A stretch of 64,000 nt of DNA from Saccharina japonica. Lineage: Eukaryota > Sar > Phaeophyceae > Laminariales > Laminariaceae. The DNA is taken from positions 777,555 through 841,554 of the forward strand of contig MEHQ01003804.1 in NCBI GenBank assembly GCA_008828725.1, written 5' to 3'. Position 1 is the first letter of the stretch; each line of letters opens with the position of its first letter. Under the pieces are notes generated by a model. The model saw only the letters and a list, made by a program, of their open reading frames with translations, was not told where the DNA came from and did not search any database. A program made the translations under genes and the position numbers. This document shows, one piece after another, positions 34,974-49,200 of the stretch.

Positions 34974-35007
<34 letters not shown>
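34974..35007 (+). repeat. 34-nt poly-C tract
   Basis: An uninterrupted run of 34 C directly after CTTGTCGA. It could form an i-motif on this strand and G-quadruplexes on the other. Exact length is uncertain, because long homopolymers are error-prone in sequencing. Confidence 0.85.
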
Positions 35008-35008
<1 letters not shown>

Positions 35009-35900
35009 AAGATGCTAGCTATACCGCAGTGCCTAGGTAGCCTCGAATGTGCTTGGTCGTGTGCAACTCGGGGCTGCTCGAAGTAGAGATATGTATAAAT
35101 GGAGAAACGAGTCGAGTCAGTGAGCTCTTAAACTATGCCCGAACTCAGAGGCAGACAGGAGCGGAATTGTATTCAATGCGTGCTTGCAACAGGAGTAATA
35201 CGTTTTTTCCAAGCGTTTTCTGCTACTGTAGTACCAATAATGTACAACCGAGGAACGGATGTACAGGACCCAGTGTGGCTTGTTTTTTTCCATTCTTCTT
35301 GCTTGTGGTAGTACAGCATTAAGTAGAGCATGCCACTGGGATTGTTTTGTCGAGAGCTTCTCTTTGTTTTTTTGTTTGTTTATCTCGAAGCCAGGTTTTG
35401 GATGCGTGGTGCGCGCAATACCACGACAGCGGTGGTGGTGCCTTGTTTTCTGAGCTCCTCCCATGAATCGAGTGAGGGTCTCAATATCTCGACCCCGAAA
35501 AAACAATACTTTTGAATAAGCTTGTTCTCGCAATCACAGACCAACATTGTATTGGCCCTAAGTTGATGTAGTCCAGAACCTAACGTGCCAGCCGAAGTAT
35601 CACAGCGCAGTAACCGACCGGCATATTGACCGCTTGGGCTGAGGAGCTGAATCAAACAAGAACTATTGAGTCGAACAGGGAAACCCCGATATATCGTGGG
35701 ATGAGTCTGGGTCAGAGAGGAGCTCCTCGGGCCAGATTCCACAGGAACACTGAGGTGCAGAGCCTTATAGGCGTGACGGCTTATTCTCTGGGCGTCCCTC
35801 ACATGAGCAGCTCAATATATCACCCCGAAACTTACTGACTTCGAATGAAGACTTTCCCGCGACCCGACGTACAATAACTTTGTAGGACCTACAGTCAGAG
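35008..35900. other. Sequence without a recognised gene
   Basis: Overlapping unassigned frames on both strands (up to 140 codons). I see no domain or splice evidence. Confidence 0.3.
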
Positions 35901-36345
35901 TAGTCCTGAAACCCATAAACGAGCGCTAATGAGTAGCATTATAACCAGTAGTTGCTCACTTGGAGAGGAGCTCAACCGGTCAGACAATATTGCCTCAGAA
36001 GGAAAAAACTAAATATATTGCCTCAGAAGGCAAAAACTAAAGTATTGCCTCAGAAGGCAAAAACTAACTATTGCCTCAGAAGGAAAAAAACTAACTATAT
36101 TGCCTCAGAAGGCAAAATCTAACTGCTCTTGCCTCAGAAGGCGAAAACTAACTGTTGTCTCAACAGGAAAAAGAAACTTAACTATTGCCTCAGAAGGAAG
36201 AAACTACGTAACTATTGCCTCAGAAGGCAAAAACTGACTATTGCCTCAGAAGGCAAAAACTAACTATTGCCTCAGAAGGCAAAAACTAACTATTGCCTCA
36301 GAGGGAAAAACATTAACTGCAGCCCCTACCTACAGTGGGATGAGT
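35900..36345. mobile_element. Minisatellite-bearing repeat element, copy 1
   Basis: About 12 units of 22-31 bp with the core TTGCCTCAGAAGGCAAAAAC (35988-36311). The left flank is GAGCTCAACCGGTCAGACAA and the right flank TTAACTGCAGCCCCTACC. The same flanks in inverted order surround the array at 51370-51680, so array and flanks travel together. GCCT...AGGC in each unit is a small palindrome. No open frame. Confidence 0.75.
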
Positions 36346-37007
36346 CTGTATAACTCGTATACTATAATCAAGTGGTTATTTTGGCCTCAGGATAATGGTG
36401 CATAGTGTATAGAGCCGGATTCTTGCCGGATGAGTTTAGAAACAAACGTGATGGCCAAGAACGAAAAGAAGGTCCAGTCATAAGATCAAAGCAATCATTT
36501 CTGGGCTCCAGATCTTTCCTTCGACCACCTCCTCCCCGACGATGTATTGCGAGCGAAGAACAAGCACCGTACCCAGAGACAAAAAAAATGAAATGATTGT
36601 GAGTAGGTAGTCTACATGGGGCGTGGTGTGGCGGGTTTAACGTTTGTTTCATGGACAGCCTTCTCTACCCAGTGTTTTTCCACATGTTAAGAAAGATTTT
36701 CACACAGACAAACAGCGCGGCTGGACACAATGGCTTGGGGGAAGTTATGCGGAACAGAGTCCCATGCAGTCCAGGAATATAATATATGTGTCACACCCAT
36801 ATGCTTGGTCCTATACTGCTCCATCATACGTACGACAGCGAAAACCCAAATATGCACGTGCCCTACGAGTAGCATATTGACTGCCCTGCACCATACCCCG
36901 CCCCCCCCCCTGCCAAACTTCGGTTGTCGTGGGTAGGCCTCGCGCAGACAGTAAACAAAGCATCAACTACTACCACCACCGCTGGTATACAAGCAAAAGG
37001 GGGCAGG
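36346..37007. promoter_or_regulatory. Upstream region of the metalloprotease gene
   Basis: About 660 bp before the proposed start ATG. A C-run lies at 36898-36910 (CCCCGCCCCCCCCCC). No TATA box or transcription start could be fixed. Confidence 0.3.
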
Positions 37008-37236
37008 ATGAGGGCAACGTATTATTATCTCTGCCTAGCAGCTGCGATATCCCGGGGGGTGTCTTCCCAGCGACCCCTACGAGACGTCCCGGTGGTGGGC
37101 GTAGGCCCCATGGTGCCGGTCGGTCGCACTGTGAGCCGTTCGTCTGCGTTTTCTGGGTTTAGTTACCAATCTGCGACCGGTGCGGCAATCGAGGATGAGC
37201 TCATATGGGCGCTGGAGACCGACGATCAGGTTACCG
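37008..37236 (+). CDS. Metalloprotease exon 1 (signal peptide)
   Basis: The ATG at 37008 opens MRATYYYLCLAAAISRGVSS, a typical signal peptide with likely cleavage after VSS. The in-frame ATG at 36924 would add 28 polar residues before the hydrophobic core and is less likely. The donor ACCG|GTAAGC follows at 37237; the exon ends in phase 1. Confidence 0.7.
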
Positions 37237-40200
37237 GTAAGCTCGTGGCGTTGTTGCCAAACCCTGGGATATTGGAGCAGCAACCCTGCTTGATCGTTTG
37301 CATTTCTCGGAATGCTCTAAAATTGTACGGTAGCAAAGCTAATACGGGGGGGGCTTACGTAATAAATAGGACCACATATTGTTAAGCAAAAAATCGAAAA
37401 TATTGGTGTGTACCGTAGGTTAATATTTACTATGGTCCCCCGTGATAGCGATGTTGCGGGGGTTGTCTTATTCTTCGACCCTTCGGGTTACCAATAGTGA
37501 GGAAAGAAATTTCGCTCAATCATTTTCCAAAGCGGAGGTCCGTTTGGGTTCTACGGAAGCTACACGTACATGACAGAAAACATATGCTACTCGTACTACT
37601 GCTGTATCCCATACCAGGCATGTATCATAGCAACGACGTACGGACTTCGTTCTATCATCCGTTTTGACAAAGTACCGTTCAGTGTTGGAGATAGCGATGT
37701 TGTGTGTATGCCTCGGGTTAGTCTCGTATACGCCCTCGCAGGTCGGAACACCATTCTACGTGAGAATGACGATGGTTGTATCACGTTCAAGAGTACACCA
37801 TCGCAAGCTAATGTTCATCTAAAGGAGAAACAATGTAGCAAAATCTCGCGCCGTACGTACATGAATCGAGTGCGCCGCAGATTCGTACATAGATCGAGTG
37901 GCATCATGTTTAAGAGTACGCCATCGCAGCCAACGTCTATCTACCGTAGACGGACCTTGGCGAAACAGTTTGCGAGGGAGGTTGAGTGACGTCACGTTTA
38001 AGAGAGTACACCACCACAGTCAACTTCCACCTAACGTATAAAGGTCTTAACGAAATATCGCGAGATAGTTCCTGTGACATCACATTCAAGAGAGCACGCC
38101 ATCGCATCTAAATGTGTATCTAAAAGAAGAAGGATCTTGGCGAAGAATTTCGAGGTACGTACCTTGGGTCGAATGGCACCACGTTTAAGAATACCAAACA
38201 ATTACCTTAAAGTACAATGATTATAGCGATAAATCGCGAGGTACTGGTATAGGTCGTGTGACCAGCCTGCCGAGGTTCATCTGTGTGCAAATAACGTTGA
38301 CATATGGTTTCGAAATAAACCGTGCATATGCTTGACATATGATGTGTATACAAGTTGCTCAATCCCCCGCCACCACAACCGATAGATTCCGTTTCCGAAA
38401 CAAAGACGTACCGTTGCCAGTAAACTCTCGACCAAAGCTAGCGTAGAGGGGTGTATCCCCATCCCTACTTAGATTAGGCCACTTGCGCTACTAGGCTCTG
38501 CGACTTCACTCAAACGCGGACTACATGTTTGTTTTGAGCCACAAACGCGACAAACGCTGTCTTGGTGGCACGTATCGTGGGACCTAAAACCACGAGATGG
38601 TTTAAGATCAAAGAAGTAGGGTGTGCAACCGCTCGCGCGAATAGCCTTAACGTGACCTCTCTATATACATGATGGTGATGTGGTTGGATTGGTGTCGATT
38701 GGTAACGACGGTGTAAAACACGCCAATCACAGCGGGAGCTAGATAACCGATGTACCGAATGTTGGTGTTTTTTTTCGTTCCTTGTGGCGGCCACCATGGC
38801 TGGCGGTCGAGTTTGATCAGTTTTGCGCGGTGGGAAACCTTAAATCCAAACAAGGGAAACGGTCGTATCACGTACCTGGGAGTGTACATATGGCAAAGCA
38901 CCCACAAGACAGTTGTATAGTACCCACTCTACGGTCTCTGGAAGTGGGCACGCCAGAAACAAATCAGTTAACCCGGCGCTGTTGTGCATATGCAAGAATG
39001 CCCACCTCACTAGTAATCCAAAAATAGAGTGCGGCTCACCCTTCGTGCAACTCGCCCAACACGTCACGGCACTTCGCACTTGATGCAAGAAATATTTTTA
39101 TGGTCGATGAGAACAAGGCGGGCTCCCTTCTCGCATTGCTGGCATACGCGGGTCTTTGGTAATACGGCCACAGCCCTGAATGACAGGAATACACCCCCTC
39201 CCCCTTATCTGCCTCTGTCTGGGTCTGCTCGGGCGTAATATCGCTGCTTGCATCCAGGCGTGAGTATCATGACCCTTGACCTGGAGGGAAACCCCTTGTG
39301 TGCGCCGTGTGACCTGTGCGATTCACAGTAATGTTACGAACGCATGTCGCAAACGATCACAATGGATTGGATGGCACAAAAGCCCGTACATTGCTTATCA
39401 CACGTCAGACACCATCTACATTATATCGTCTACCTCTTTTTGTATCAACTTATTAATCCTAACTACCCCATACATGGTATCATATATGTCTAGACCACAA
39501 AGAAAGACGTAACAGGAGCGATGTTGTTAAAAAGTTCTTCATGCGCGCATATATAAGTATGGAGCATATCATATTCCTGGTAGTAGTCAAGGAAATAGTA
39601 GTGGCAGTGTCCTAAACCAGAGCTCGTGCCTTCCAACCAAACGCCCCCCACACCCCACACCCCATACCCTACCTCGCTAGCCGTGTCCCCCGTAGAGGTG
39701 GGCGAGCTGCTGTGCGACACCATGGCCGAGGCCGAGAATTCCGCCGCATTGTCCTTCGTCCTCCTCGAGAACGAGACCATTTCAGCGGAGAAATCGACCT
39801 ATACCGTCGCCAGCGGAGGCGCGTTCACGGACGGCATCGATCGAAAGGTATACCAGTATATGGAGGCGTTTTACCTAACGCGTGCTACGATAGAGGTATA
39901 GCACTTTTTGGCTGGGATATTTTCTGAATGATTGACCAGGCTCCTCAGCCCAGACTCGTCGGCAAATCAGTCGTGCGTCGAAAAAAAAAAATGTACAGTC
40001 AGGCCATGGGTGTGGTTCCATCGGGCAGCACTTTCATTTCCGTCCAAACTCAGCTTTTGGGTGAGCGGCACAAAGCTCCTTAAGTAAGAAGCCTCAGAAA
40101 CAAATACATAGTTCACCTCTAACGTGGCAAGCGTTGGGGGTTTCTTATGAGAGCAGTGTCGCCTAATAGGGGTGTTGCCTTGTGAGCAATGCCGCCTTAT

Positions 40201-43200
40201 AGGGGTGGTGCGTTATGAGCAATGCCCGCCTTATAGAGGTAGTGCCTTATGAGCAATGCCGCCTTATAGGGGTGGTGCCTTATCAGCAATGCCGCCTTAT
40301 AGGGGTGGTGCCTTATTAGAGCAATGCCGCCTTATAGGGGTGGTGCCTTATGAGAAATGCCGCCTTATAGGGGTGGTGCCTTATGAGCAGTGCCCTTATA
40401 GGGGTGGTGGCTTTTTGAGCAATACCACCTTAGAGGGGTGGCGGCTTATTGTCTAATGTCCTCGCATGAGCAGCTAAATATTTCGCCCGAACTATGAGTT
40501 CGAAGAAGTTTCTGCGCACCAACCCAACCATATTTCGTACAGTGCTAAAACGAGCCGTCTTTACGTCAAGTCTGCATTACTTCCTAGGATAACGTTCAAA
40601 GAAATCGGACAAAAGCTTTGACTGGTGAAACGTCGGGAAGGAGTCGGTAAATCCATTCATTCATTTGGGGGACGGTATTGAATATTGGTATACGTTTGTC
40701 TAGTATTCAGGGGTGATGGATGATTGTGATAGGTACATGTGAGTAGCATGACCGAAATATGGAGCTGCACATTGTCAGATGGCAGCTGATAATAGCAATT
40801 AATTGGTTGTGGCCCGCGTGCGGCTCCAGTGTTATGAGAAGGGACACTTGCATACTAAGGAGAAGTATCATAGAGATCGGGAGCCGATCCAAGAATAATC
40901 TGCTGCTTGTTCTTCTACAGAGAATTAGGCGTTTGGGTCATAGTCGTGGCTAAAAGAACAGCAACGAGGTACTGTTTGGTTGATCATGTGAGTTGGAATA
41001 CCTAGTGAGTACAGCACGGAAGAGTGCTGGCAGACTAACGCATATTTCGAAAAACGCCGAAAACCATATTTTATACACTACAGAAACTCAAACCCTAACC
41101 CTAACCCCAGCCCCGCAACCCGCCCCGCCCCTTATATGAGCTGTCTCTGGAAAAAATCTGGCGTTTTAGTTTTTTTAATGTTTTATACATGGGTAATGCT
41201 ATTTGCGACACCGGTGTCGCAAATAGTTATTTGCGACACGGTGTCGCAAATAAGCCCCTTATTTGAGACACCGCGCTGCGTTCGCGGCCGACACCTCAGA
41301 CTGACCCCTAACTACCAAGAGTGCGTCGGCATGGCGTATCAGTACTCGAGGAGATATGTGGTATCTTGGGGCAACCGAAGAATCTTCAGACCGTGTCGCA
41401 AATAAGCTATTTGCGACACGGTGTCGCAAATAAGCCCCTTATTTGCGACACCGCGCTGCGTTCGCGGCAGACACCTCAGATTGACTCCTAACTACCAAGG
41501 GAGTGTCGGCATGGCGTAAGGCTACCACTGAAGCTATCGCGCAGCCCAAACGGGCCAGTACTCGAGGAGATATGTGGTATCTTGGGGCAACCGAAGAATC
41601 TTCAGACCGTGTCGCAAATAAGCTATTTGCGACACGGTGTCGCAAATAAGGGGCTTATTTGCGACACCGCGCTGCGTTCGCGGCAGACACCTCAGATTGA
41701 CTCCTAACTACCGAAGGTGTGTCAGCATGGCTTAAGGCTACCACTGAAGCTATCCCGCAGCCAGAACGGTCCTGTACTCGAGGAGATAAGTGGTATCTTG
41801 GGGCAACCAAAAAAAGTTCAGATCGTGTCGCAATTAAGCCTTATTTGCGACACCTGTGACAAAATCGGGAACCTTTTTACAACTACGTACTCCACATCCA
41901 CCCCAAGTCCAACTATTAATAGGTTGTTATGGTATCTGGATATACGTAATATCTCGCGATCTCAGCAAGACCCAGACAAAACTTAGATTCGTGCACTCTG
42001 CATGTACAGCACTGTACATACGTGGTGACGAATGTAGATCCAGACAATAATATCCAAGGTCGGAAAATCCATCGTGTCGTCCCGAGCGGGGGGGTATAGG
42101 ACTGCTCGATACCTCAAGCCCCAACTCCAACTGCGACTTCACAAAAAAAAACACAAGCAACTGAGAACAGCTCTCGATTGGATTCAATACCCATAACAGC
42201 AAGGCCTTACGTACCAATACCTACAGTAGTGTATGACAAAACTACACTAACTACGAGTACGTATACTGAGTACTCGTATCGCCCCGGTAGACCAGTGTTC
42301 AGCTTCAAAGACTACTGGCATTGGTACCCAAGTTCGAATCCCACCGTGGTGAGATTTTTACTTTATTTGAAAAAATAAAAAGGAACCAATTGCTGAGAGC
42401 GCCTTCGTGGCGTGGGTAGGCGGAATCCGACGCAAGTCGACGAGGGAAGAGAGTGCTGAAATCTTCTCGCGATAAAAATGCAAGGCACGTACCGTAGTGG
42501 GGAGGGGGGAGAAGAGCCTACTTAGTGACCNNNNNNNNNNNNNNNNNNNNNNNNNNNNNNNNNNNNNNNNNNNNNNNNNNNNNNNNNNNNNNNNNNNNNN
42601 NNNNNNNNNNNNNNNNNNNNNNNNNNNNCAATCTGAGGTGTCTGCCGCGAACGCAGCGCGGTGTCGCAAATAAGCCCCTTATTTGCTGCACCGTGTCGCA
42701 AATAGCTTATTTGCGACACGGTCTGAACTTTTTTCGGTTGCCCCAAGATACCACATATCTCCTCGAGTACTGGCCCGTTTGGGCTGCGCGATAGCTTCAG
42801 TGGTAGCCTTACGCCATGCCGACACTCCCTTGGTAGTTAGGAGTCAATCTGAGTTGTCTGCCGCGAACGCAACGCGGTGTCGCAAATATGGGTTTTATTT
42901 GCGACACCGTGTCGCAAATAGCTTATTTGCGACACGGTCTGAAGATTGTTCGGTTGCCCCAAGATACCACATATCTCCTCGAGTACTGACCCGTTTTGGC
43001 TGCGCGATAGCTTCAGTGGTAGCCTTACGCCATGCCGACACTCCCTTGGTAGTTAGGAGCCAATCTGAGGTGTCTGCCGCGAACGCAGCGCGGTGTCGCA
43101 AATAAGGGGCTTATTTGCGACACCGTGTCGCAAATAACTATTTGTGACACCGGTGTCGCAAATAGCATTACCCTTTATACATTGGTCGACCACACTTAAG

Positions 43201-46200
43201 GCGTATCACAAAATATTCCCTGAGTTCCACAATTTATCCTAGATAATAATTCAGAGATGCGGTAAAGGCTATATATAGCTCAGGAGCCGCCTCCATCGCA
43301 GTTCTGCGGTGTTTTCTTGGATAACGTGTAGGAATCGGGGAATTCTTTTTTGTGGCCCGCTTGTGATTCCAGTGTTATAAGAAGGGGTATTTGGGAAAAC
43401 GCCGAAACAACTATTTTGGACACTAACCTTAGCCCTATCTCTAAGCCTGACCCCAACCCAGATGCCGCCCCTTTTGAGCTTCGTCTCGAACAATTCGAGT
43501 GTTTTTTTTGTTTTGTGAAAAAATGGTCGACCACACTTAAGGAATGCCCGGTACATTAAAGCATTCCCCAATTCCCCATACTTTATCCCAAATGGTAATC
43601 CAGTGATGTGATAAAGACTACCCTGGCTAAAACGAATAGTTCCTATACTACCGGCTGTGGTAGGAAAATAGTACGAGCTGTTTTCACTTAGGAACTCAAC
43701 CTGTCCCGAAAACAAATGAGCCAAAACGTAGAACTCCTGCCGCGGGAAGAGTGTAGAATAAATAGGCGTTTTCCTTTGAACGAGCTCCCCTTTGCCTGCA
43801 TGGGTTGCCCCGAATCCGCTGCTCGCTCGGTAACCATAGGTGTGGACGGGAATCGTTACCGACCCCGTGCAAGGCGAAGACGAGGCTGTCCCCCGAACGG
43901 TCAGCATGGCGTGGGGAGACGAGTGTGACATAGAGGTGGGTGTGGTCTATCCAACTGACACGTCAGAGGCAGAGGGGAGGAATAGTATTATTTGAATACG
44001 TAGTTTGTCCTTTGATTTTGTCACGCGAGCTGCAACAGTTGTAAAGTTGGGTACTGGTATCAACTATTCAATCAGTCAAACTTACATCTGATGCATCTAC
44101 AATCATTGCGTGCAACACACATTGCCATTGATAGAGGGGAGGAAATAGTATGCTTTCAATAGCACGAGGTATAGCCTTTGCTTCGTGACACGAACAACAC
44201 ACAGGCATGCGTATAGCCCCTACTACAATCTATGTGCCGAGTCTTTAACGCGAAGGAAAAGGACATACTGTTCGAGTTGATTTCATTTCGCGTTGCAAGC
44301 AGAGGTTGAAACTGTTATCCTTGACTCACTTGTGTGTTGGGCGCAACCATACGTGCCATAATTCAAGTGTGTGGTCGGTCTTAGCGTAACAGATTCGTGC
44401 GTAGCCGCCGGCCACCCTGCCCCACCTCCTGCCCTCCCCACAGCGCAACATCAGGCTCGTATATACAATGACGCGTGCTACGATAGAGGTATCACTTTTT
44501 GCCTGTTTTGGTTTTCCCGAATGATCGCGCTCCTTAACCAAAGTCGTCGGAATTTCGCGTTTTAATAGTAAGTCAATTTTGGAGTGGAATCAAAGGGCTA
44601 CCCGACGAACAATCCCATGATATTCTTCTCCCTCATTCGCAAAATTAATTAATTATACCCCCCCATACCACGAACAACCTCGTACCTAACGAGTACATGT
44701 ATATACACTTATATCGATAATTGTTGTGAGCCGTTCATACCACAGCAGTACCCTATTTACTGCTGATGTACACATAACAATCACGAGCCACGTTGAACTT
44801 TATGTCACACCCTCCAACAACCAAGCAAGGTATAAAAAACCAACACCTGCGATGGTCGTTTACTGTAAGTATGCCATGGAAAACAAATGCAACAAAATAC
44901 ACCTCTCCTCTATCGTAGCATGTGTCCAATGTCAGCCAACGGCCGGGCGCTAAGAAAGGCTACGTGAACATAACTCATGGAAAACACATACATGCATAAA
45001 TATCTTATAAACGACACTAAGTTTCCATTAAGAACGGGTAAAACAGCCCCCCCCCCCCATGTCGAGATGCTCTATTGGAAGGTTGTGGGCAACACGAAGA
45101 CTTCTAAAAATGCTTTTGGATAGTGAAAAAAACAAAAAAAATCGCAAGGTGTTGATTGATTTGCCAAGGTCCTGCGCGTGCGCATTGCTCGTGACTCCTG
45201 GTGTTCCCTAAAACAGGTTTACTTAGAATGTCTCTCGTTCGTGATTTTTGCCTACGTGGGTATTTTTGTTTCGTGTGTTTTGTGTACGTTACGAACCGAA
45301 AAAACTTACCCCGCACTAATTCCGAGTAGTTATCTCCAAAACACAAAGGACCGGTTCTTAAGGGGTTGAGAAGCATCGTTGTAGATGCTATACCGAGCTA
45401 TTATGTAAATGGCCTGCACAGGAGTACCGGCGGTACAAGCAGACGCATATTATAGACATCTAATGCAAACCAGGGGTGGGGATTTCCGTAATCGTTGATT
45501 CTTGCATGTATGAGGACGCTCACTACTATTAATAGCCGATAAAGGCACTGTTTATATCCAAAAATATAATACATACATATGTGATACATACATTATCATT
45601 TATTAATCGCGTGTGCTACCTCATTTTAGCGCATGTGGTGCCGCATTTAAGCGCATGTGATACCTGATTTAAGCGCATGTGGTACCTTACTTAAGCGCAT
45701 GTGATACCTCATTCAAGCGCGTGTGGTACCTCCTCGTGGTCAAGCCACAGGCCCGTGGGATCTCAAGGTTCAGCTCAAAAAACAAAAACAAAAAAGCATT
45801 AGTTAAGTATTACATGTGGTATCGATCGGTGTATCTACCACACACAGCTTGCAAAGATGAGACGCTCGGCGAAACCCTTAAACTCACAGCTGTTTTTTCT
45901 TGATAACGTTTAGAAATAGACCCGGCTGTTCAGCTAGTACTCCGGGTAGATGCATCAAGGAAAGATGTGGGTCCATGCCGTGTCGCAACGAGGTGCAGAG
46001 TACGGGGTCCGCGACGCACCGCCCAGCCCGCGAAGGATACACCTTCGACCGACGTTGTCCAAGCCACCATTTACAGCTAATACGAGATACATGAAGACAG
46101 TACTTCGTAAACCGGCGGTACTGGCAGCCAACACTCAAGCATCCACAATGTTTGGTGTCAGCTCAGTTGACGGTTAAGATATGATTCCACATATTTGGGG

Positions 46201-49200
46201 ACAAACTACTTGGAATCAGTGTGGGATTTGTTTTCCAGTTTCAAAACGGTTAAATGCTGCCTGCCCTCGTCGATCGCCGCGCGTATACATTTATTTGTTT
46301 CATGTCCAGACGTTTTTTCTGAAGGTTACCAAACGGAGCACCGATGGTAAAACAAGCGTAATCAAGACTGTTCCGTGCCATGAATCGGCGGCCATGCACA
46401 CGTGTATGGTTGAGGTGAGCGGAGTGCGTGTGTGTGTGTCTGTGGCCCCCACGCTACTTCAGTGAGAGAGAGACGCGTGCTACAATAGAGGTACTGTACC
46501 TTTTTTTTGGCTTAAATGTTTTCTGGATGACCGCGGGGGGGCTTCTTACCTTAACCCAAAGTCGTCAGAATTTCATTATTTCTTGTGGTTATAATAGTTT
46601 TGGTTAGGGCCCGTTTTAACGAAGAAAAAACAAAATCAATTTGGAAAAAAAACGAAAACTTCAAATCCGCTTTTCATTGGTCTACACGCGCACCGGCACC
46701 AAAGATTAGGATCTTGGGGGGGGGTGCTGGTGCGTGTGTTGACCAATGAAAAGCGAATTCGAATTTTATTTTTTCTTAAATTGAATTTATTTTATACTCG
46801 TTAATATGGGCCCTCGTACCAGGTATATGTTTAGGCCATGGTATCGTTCATGAGGTATATACGAGTAGCACTTTTAGTTTCCTCCAAAAACAAGATGTTC
46901 GGGTGAGGTAGAATGGTAGATCTCCTTGAGCAGCCTCTACCTCAGGGGGAAAAAAAAACAAAAAGGTACGCCTTTACCATATTAGCATCATGCGTCGAGG
47001 GCAAGGAAGGGTAGTTGTTGAGGTTCACGACAGGTTCCTCACTTCACGATGAGCTAGCTCTGTATCGTGTCCCTCGTAGGCGGAAACAACAACAAAAAAA
47101 TGTCTTCATTTTTATGTATAGGTTAGGGGACCCAATTGACGCATGCTATATACGATAATAGAGATGAACCAGGTTTTTTTTTTCTGAGCTCCTCACTTAA
47201 CCCCTTGATAATTGGTCCCATGTATTTGGGGGCAAACTACTTGGAATTAGTGCCGGATACGTTTTGTAGGTCTGAATGGGTTAAGGAGCTTCATATATCT
47301 CACCCGAAAAAAAATACTATTGAGGAAAACAAAAGTGCTCGTACCCGATGCAAAATCTCATGACCGAAGCTATTACGGGTGGGCTAATGTAGTAAATAGG
47401 ACCTACCGTACACACAAAAACCTATACATTCACCTACTTTTACTAACAATATTTGGTCCTATTTACTATGACGCGTGCTACGGTAGAGGTAGCATTTTCC
47501 GGCTGAATCGGTTTCTGAACGATCGGGCTCCTTAACCCAAATTCGTCGGACATTCAGTGTGTGACGAAATAGGTTTCAGAGTATACTGCGGTCATGAGAT
47601 TTATCATCCGGCAGCACCCGTATATTTCCCACCCTTTTTTGTTTCGGTGAGGTATGACGCTCCTCAAGCGAGGAGCTCAGAAACAACATGGTACACCTCT
47701 ATCGTAGCATGCGTCCTATGGTCCCCAGTAATAGTATACTTTTGCAAAACGTTGTATCACATGAATGAAAGTCCGAAAGGCCGGCGATTTTGGGAGAATG
47801 TTCAGAAAACAAATCAGCCAAAGGTTGCTACCTTTACCTTTATCGTGGCACGCGTTATTTGTTCAGAAAACACGTTCCACCCAAAAACTGTTAGCTCTAT
47901 TATCGTAGCACGCCTCCATGCTACAATAATTGGCTTTCGGTTACAAACACATTTTCATCTTCATTAGCGAGTCCGATGAACAGTGCCCCCAAGGCCCTAA
48001 TAAGAGTAAATAGTAATAAAAATGTTTACGACTACGTACCAGTCGATTTGTTTAGTATGCAGTATATAAGTACGGTTGTTACAAATACTTCAATTCAGCC
48101 GTGAGTACCGCCTATTGCGTGTTTGAAACCCATTGTGCATACAAATGAATGATATCCAAACGAAGATGTCAAACGATGTTGGGTACTTCCTTGAGTTAGT
48201 TGAGCGGCACCGCCTCCCTCAGTCAGAAATATGTTGGGGCAAAACGTGCTATATATACATGCGCCTATCGCAGAGCGCGTCCTCCGTGTCTAACCAAATC
48301 CATGTAACACCCTGAGCAAAACTAGGGGCGAAAAATGGAGTCAAAAGAAGAATGGCCGGGACCACACGCATCATACTATCAGTTTTTTATTGATAAGGAA
48401 GACGTGCTACGATGCTACGATATAGGGGTAGAAAACATTTGTCTAAAATACTGCAGTTTTCTCCGTGTAAGCGTGCGCGTGCTGACGAAGTTGGAGAGGA
48501 GACTAACTTGGGGAAAGACGAAATCTCTCGATGCGGGGCGAACGGTAACAGTCCCCGATACCCACCGCGCCGCTATTTGTGTTTTATGGCCCCTGTTTTT
48601 ACCCGTAGGTTGTTCTCGACTTCAATGACTCGGGTGATCCGATCGTCCCTGACAAGGCTAGTGCTGCTATGGACGGCGCCATCTATAGGTGTGTCTACCT
48701 GCATACATCCTAAATAAGCAAGCCTTCCTATTGTGTGAACACAACCAGGGATTTCATATTCTACGCGATATCACGACATGCAGCTACAACCGAGGTTCTA
48801 CGTTGGCTACGCTGCACAATGGAGATGCATGTCTAAGCTGCATATCTGATCACGGTAACAGATTGCGGGTGCCTTTTTCTTAACAGTATTCGACAGCGAT
48901 TTTGTTGTATCACCGCTGAGATGTCGCTAGTGTGCAAGGCCGTGCGTCGACGAAGCACCGGTTTGTGAACTATCGCCAGGAGACAATACTGGATTGCCCT
49001 CGAGCGCGCCTGGATCGAATATATTCAAGAAATATCGTGGTGGTTCTCACGAGTTGAGTGCGCTCATGACCCATGGACTGTTTGACAACTCAGACTTGAG
49101 CGTCTTGTGCGGTTGGGATGGTTTCACCCCGTGTGAAGCATTTGGGACCGTATTGAAGTACTATGAGTCGCTATATAGAGGAGCATAAATACGTCACGGT

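Larger units (their letters stand above)
47138..47856. mobile_element. Old family A MITE hosting B, C and a young A copy
   Basis: Left end GACGCATGCTATATACGATA, right end TTATCGTGGCACGCGTT. Internal motifs of family A continue on both sides of each insertion. Nested inside: family B (47201-47280) and family C (47373-47731); the latter is itself split by a younger family A copy (47470-47715). Confidence 0.8.

Noticed and set aside
35988..36311. Regular repeats resembling a CRISPR array
   Set aside because: The units are short and contiguous, with no unique spacers and no cas genes. A homologous array with shared flanks lies at 51.4 kb in a eukaryotic intron context.
41095..41110. CCCTAACCCTAACCCC as a sign of a telomere
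   Set aside because: Only two to three units inside a gene-bearing region with sequence on both sides; the same holds for 54385-54402.
42290..42360. GTTCGAATCCCACC followed by a T-run, like a tRNA T-arm or SINE B-box
   Set aside because: The bases around the TTCGAAT loop do not pair as a T stem and no acceptor or anticodon arm can be folded, so no tRNA or SINE is called.
43269..43931. 220-codon minus-strand open frame
   Set aside because: It runs across a duplicated non-coding repeat and over exon 3 on the opposite strand. It has no recognisable domain; the phase-matched plus-strand exon is the better reading.
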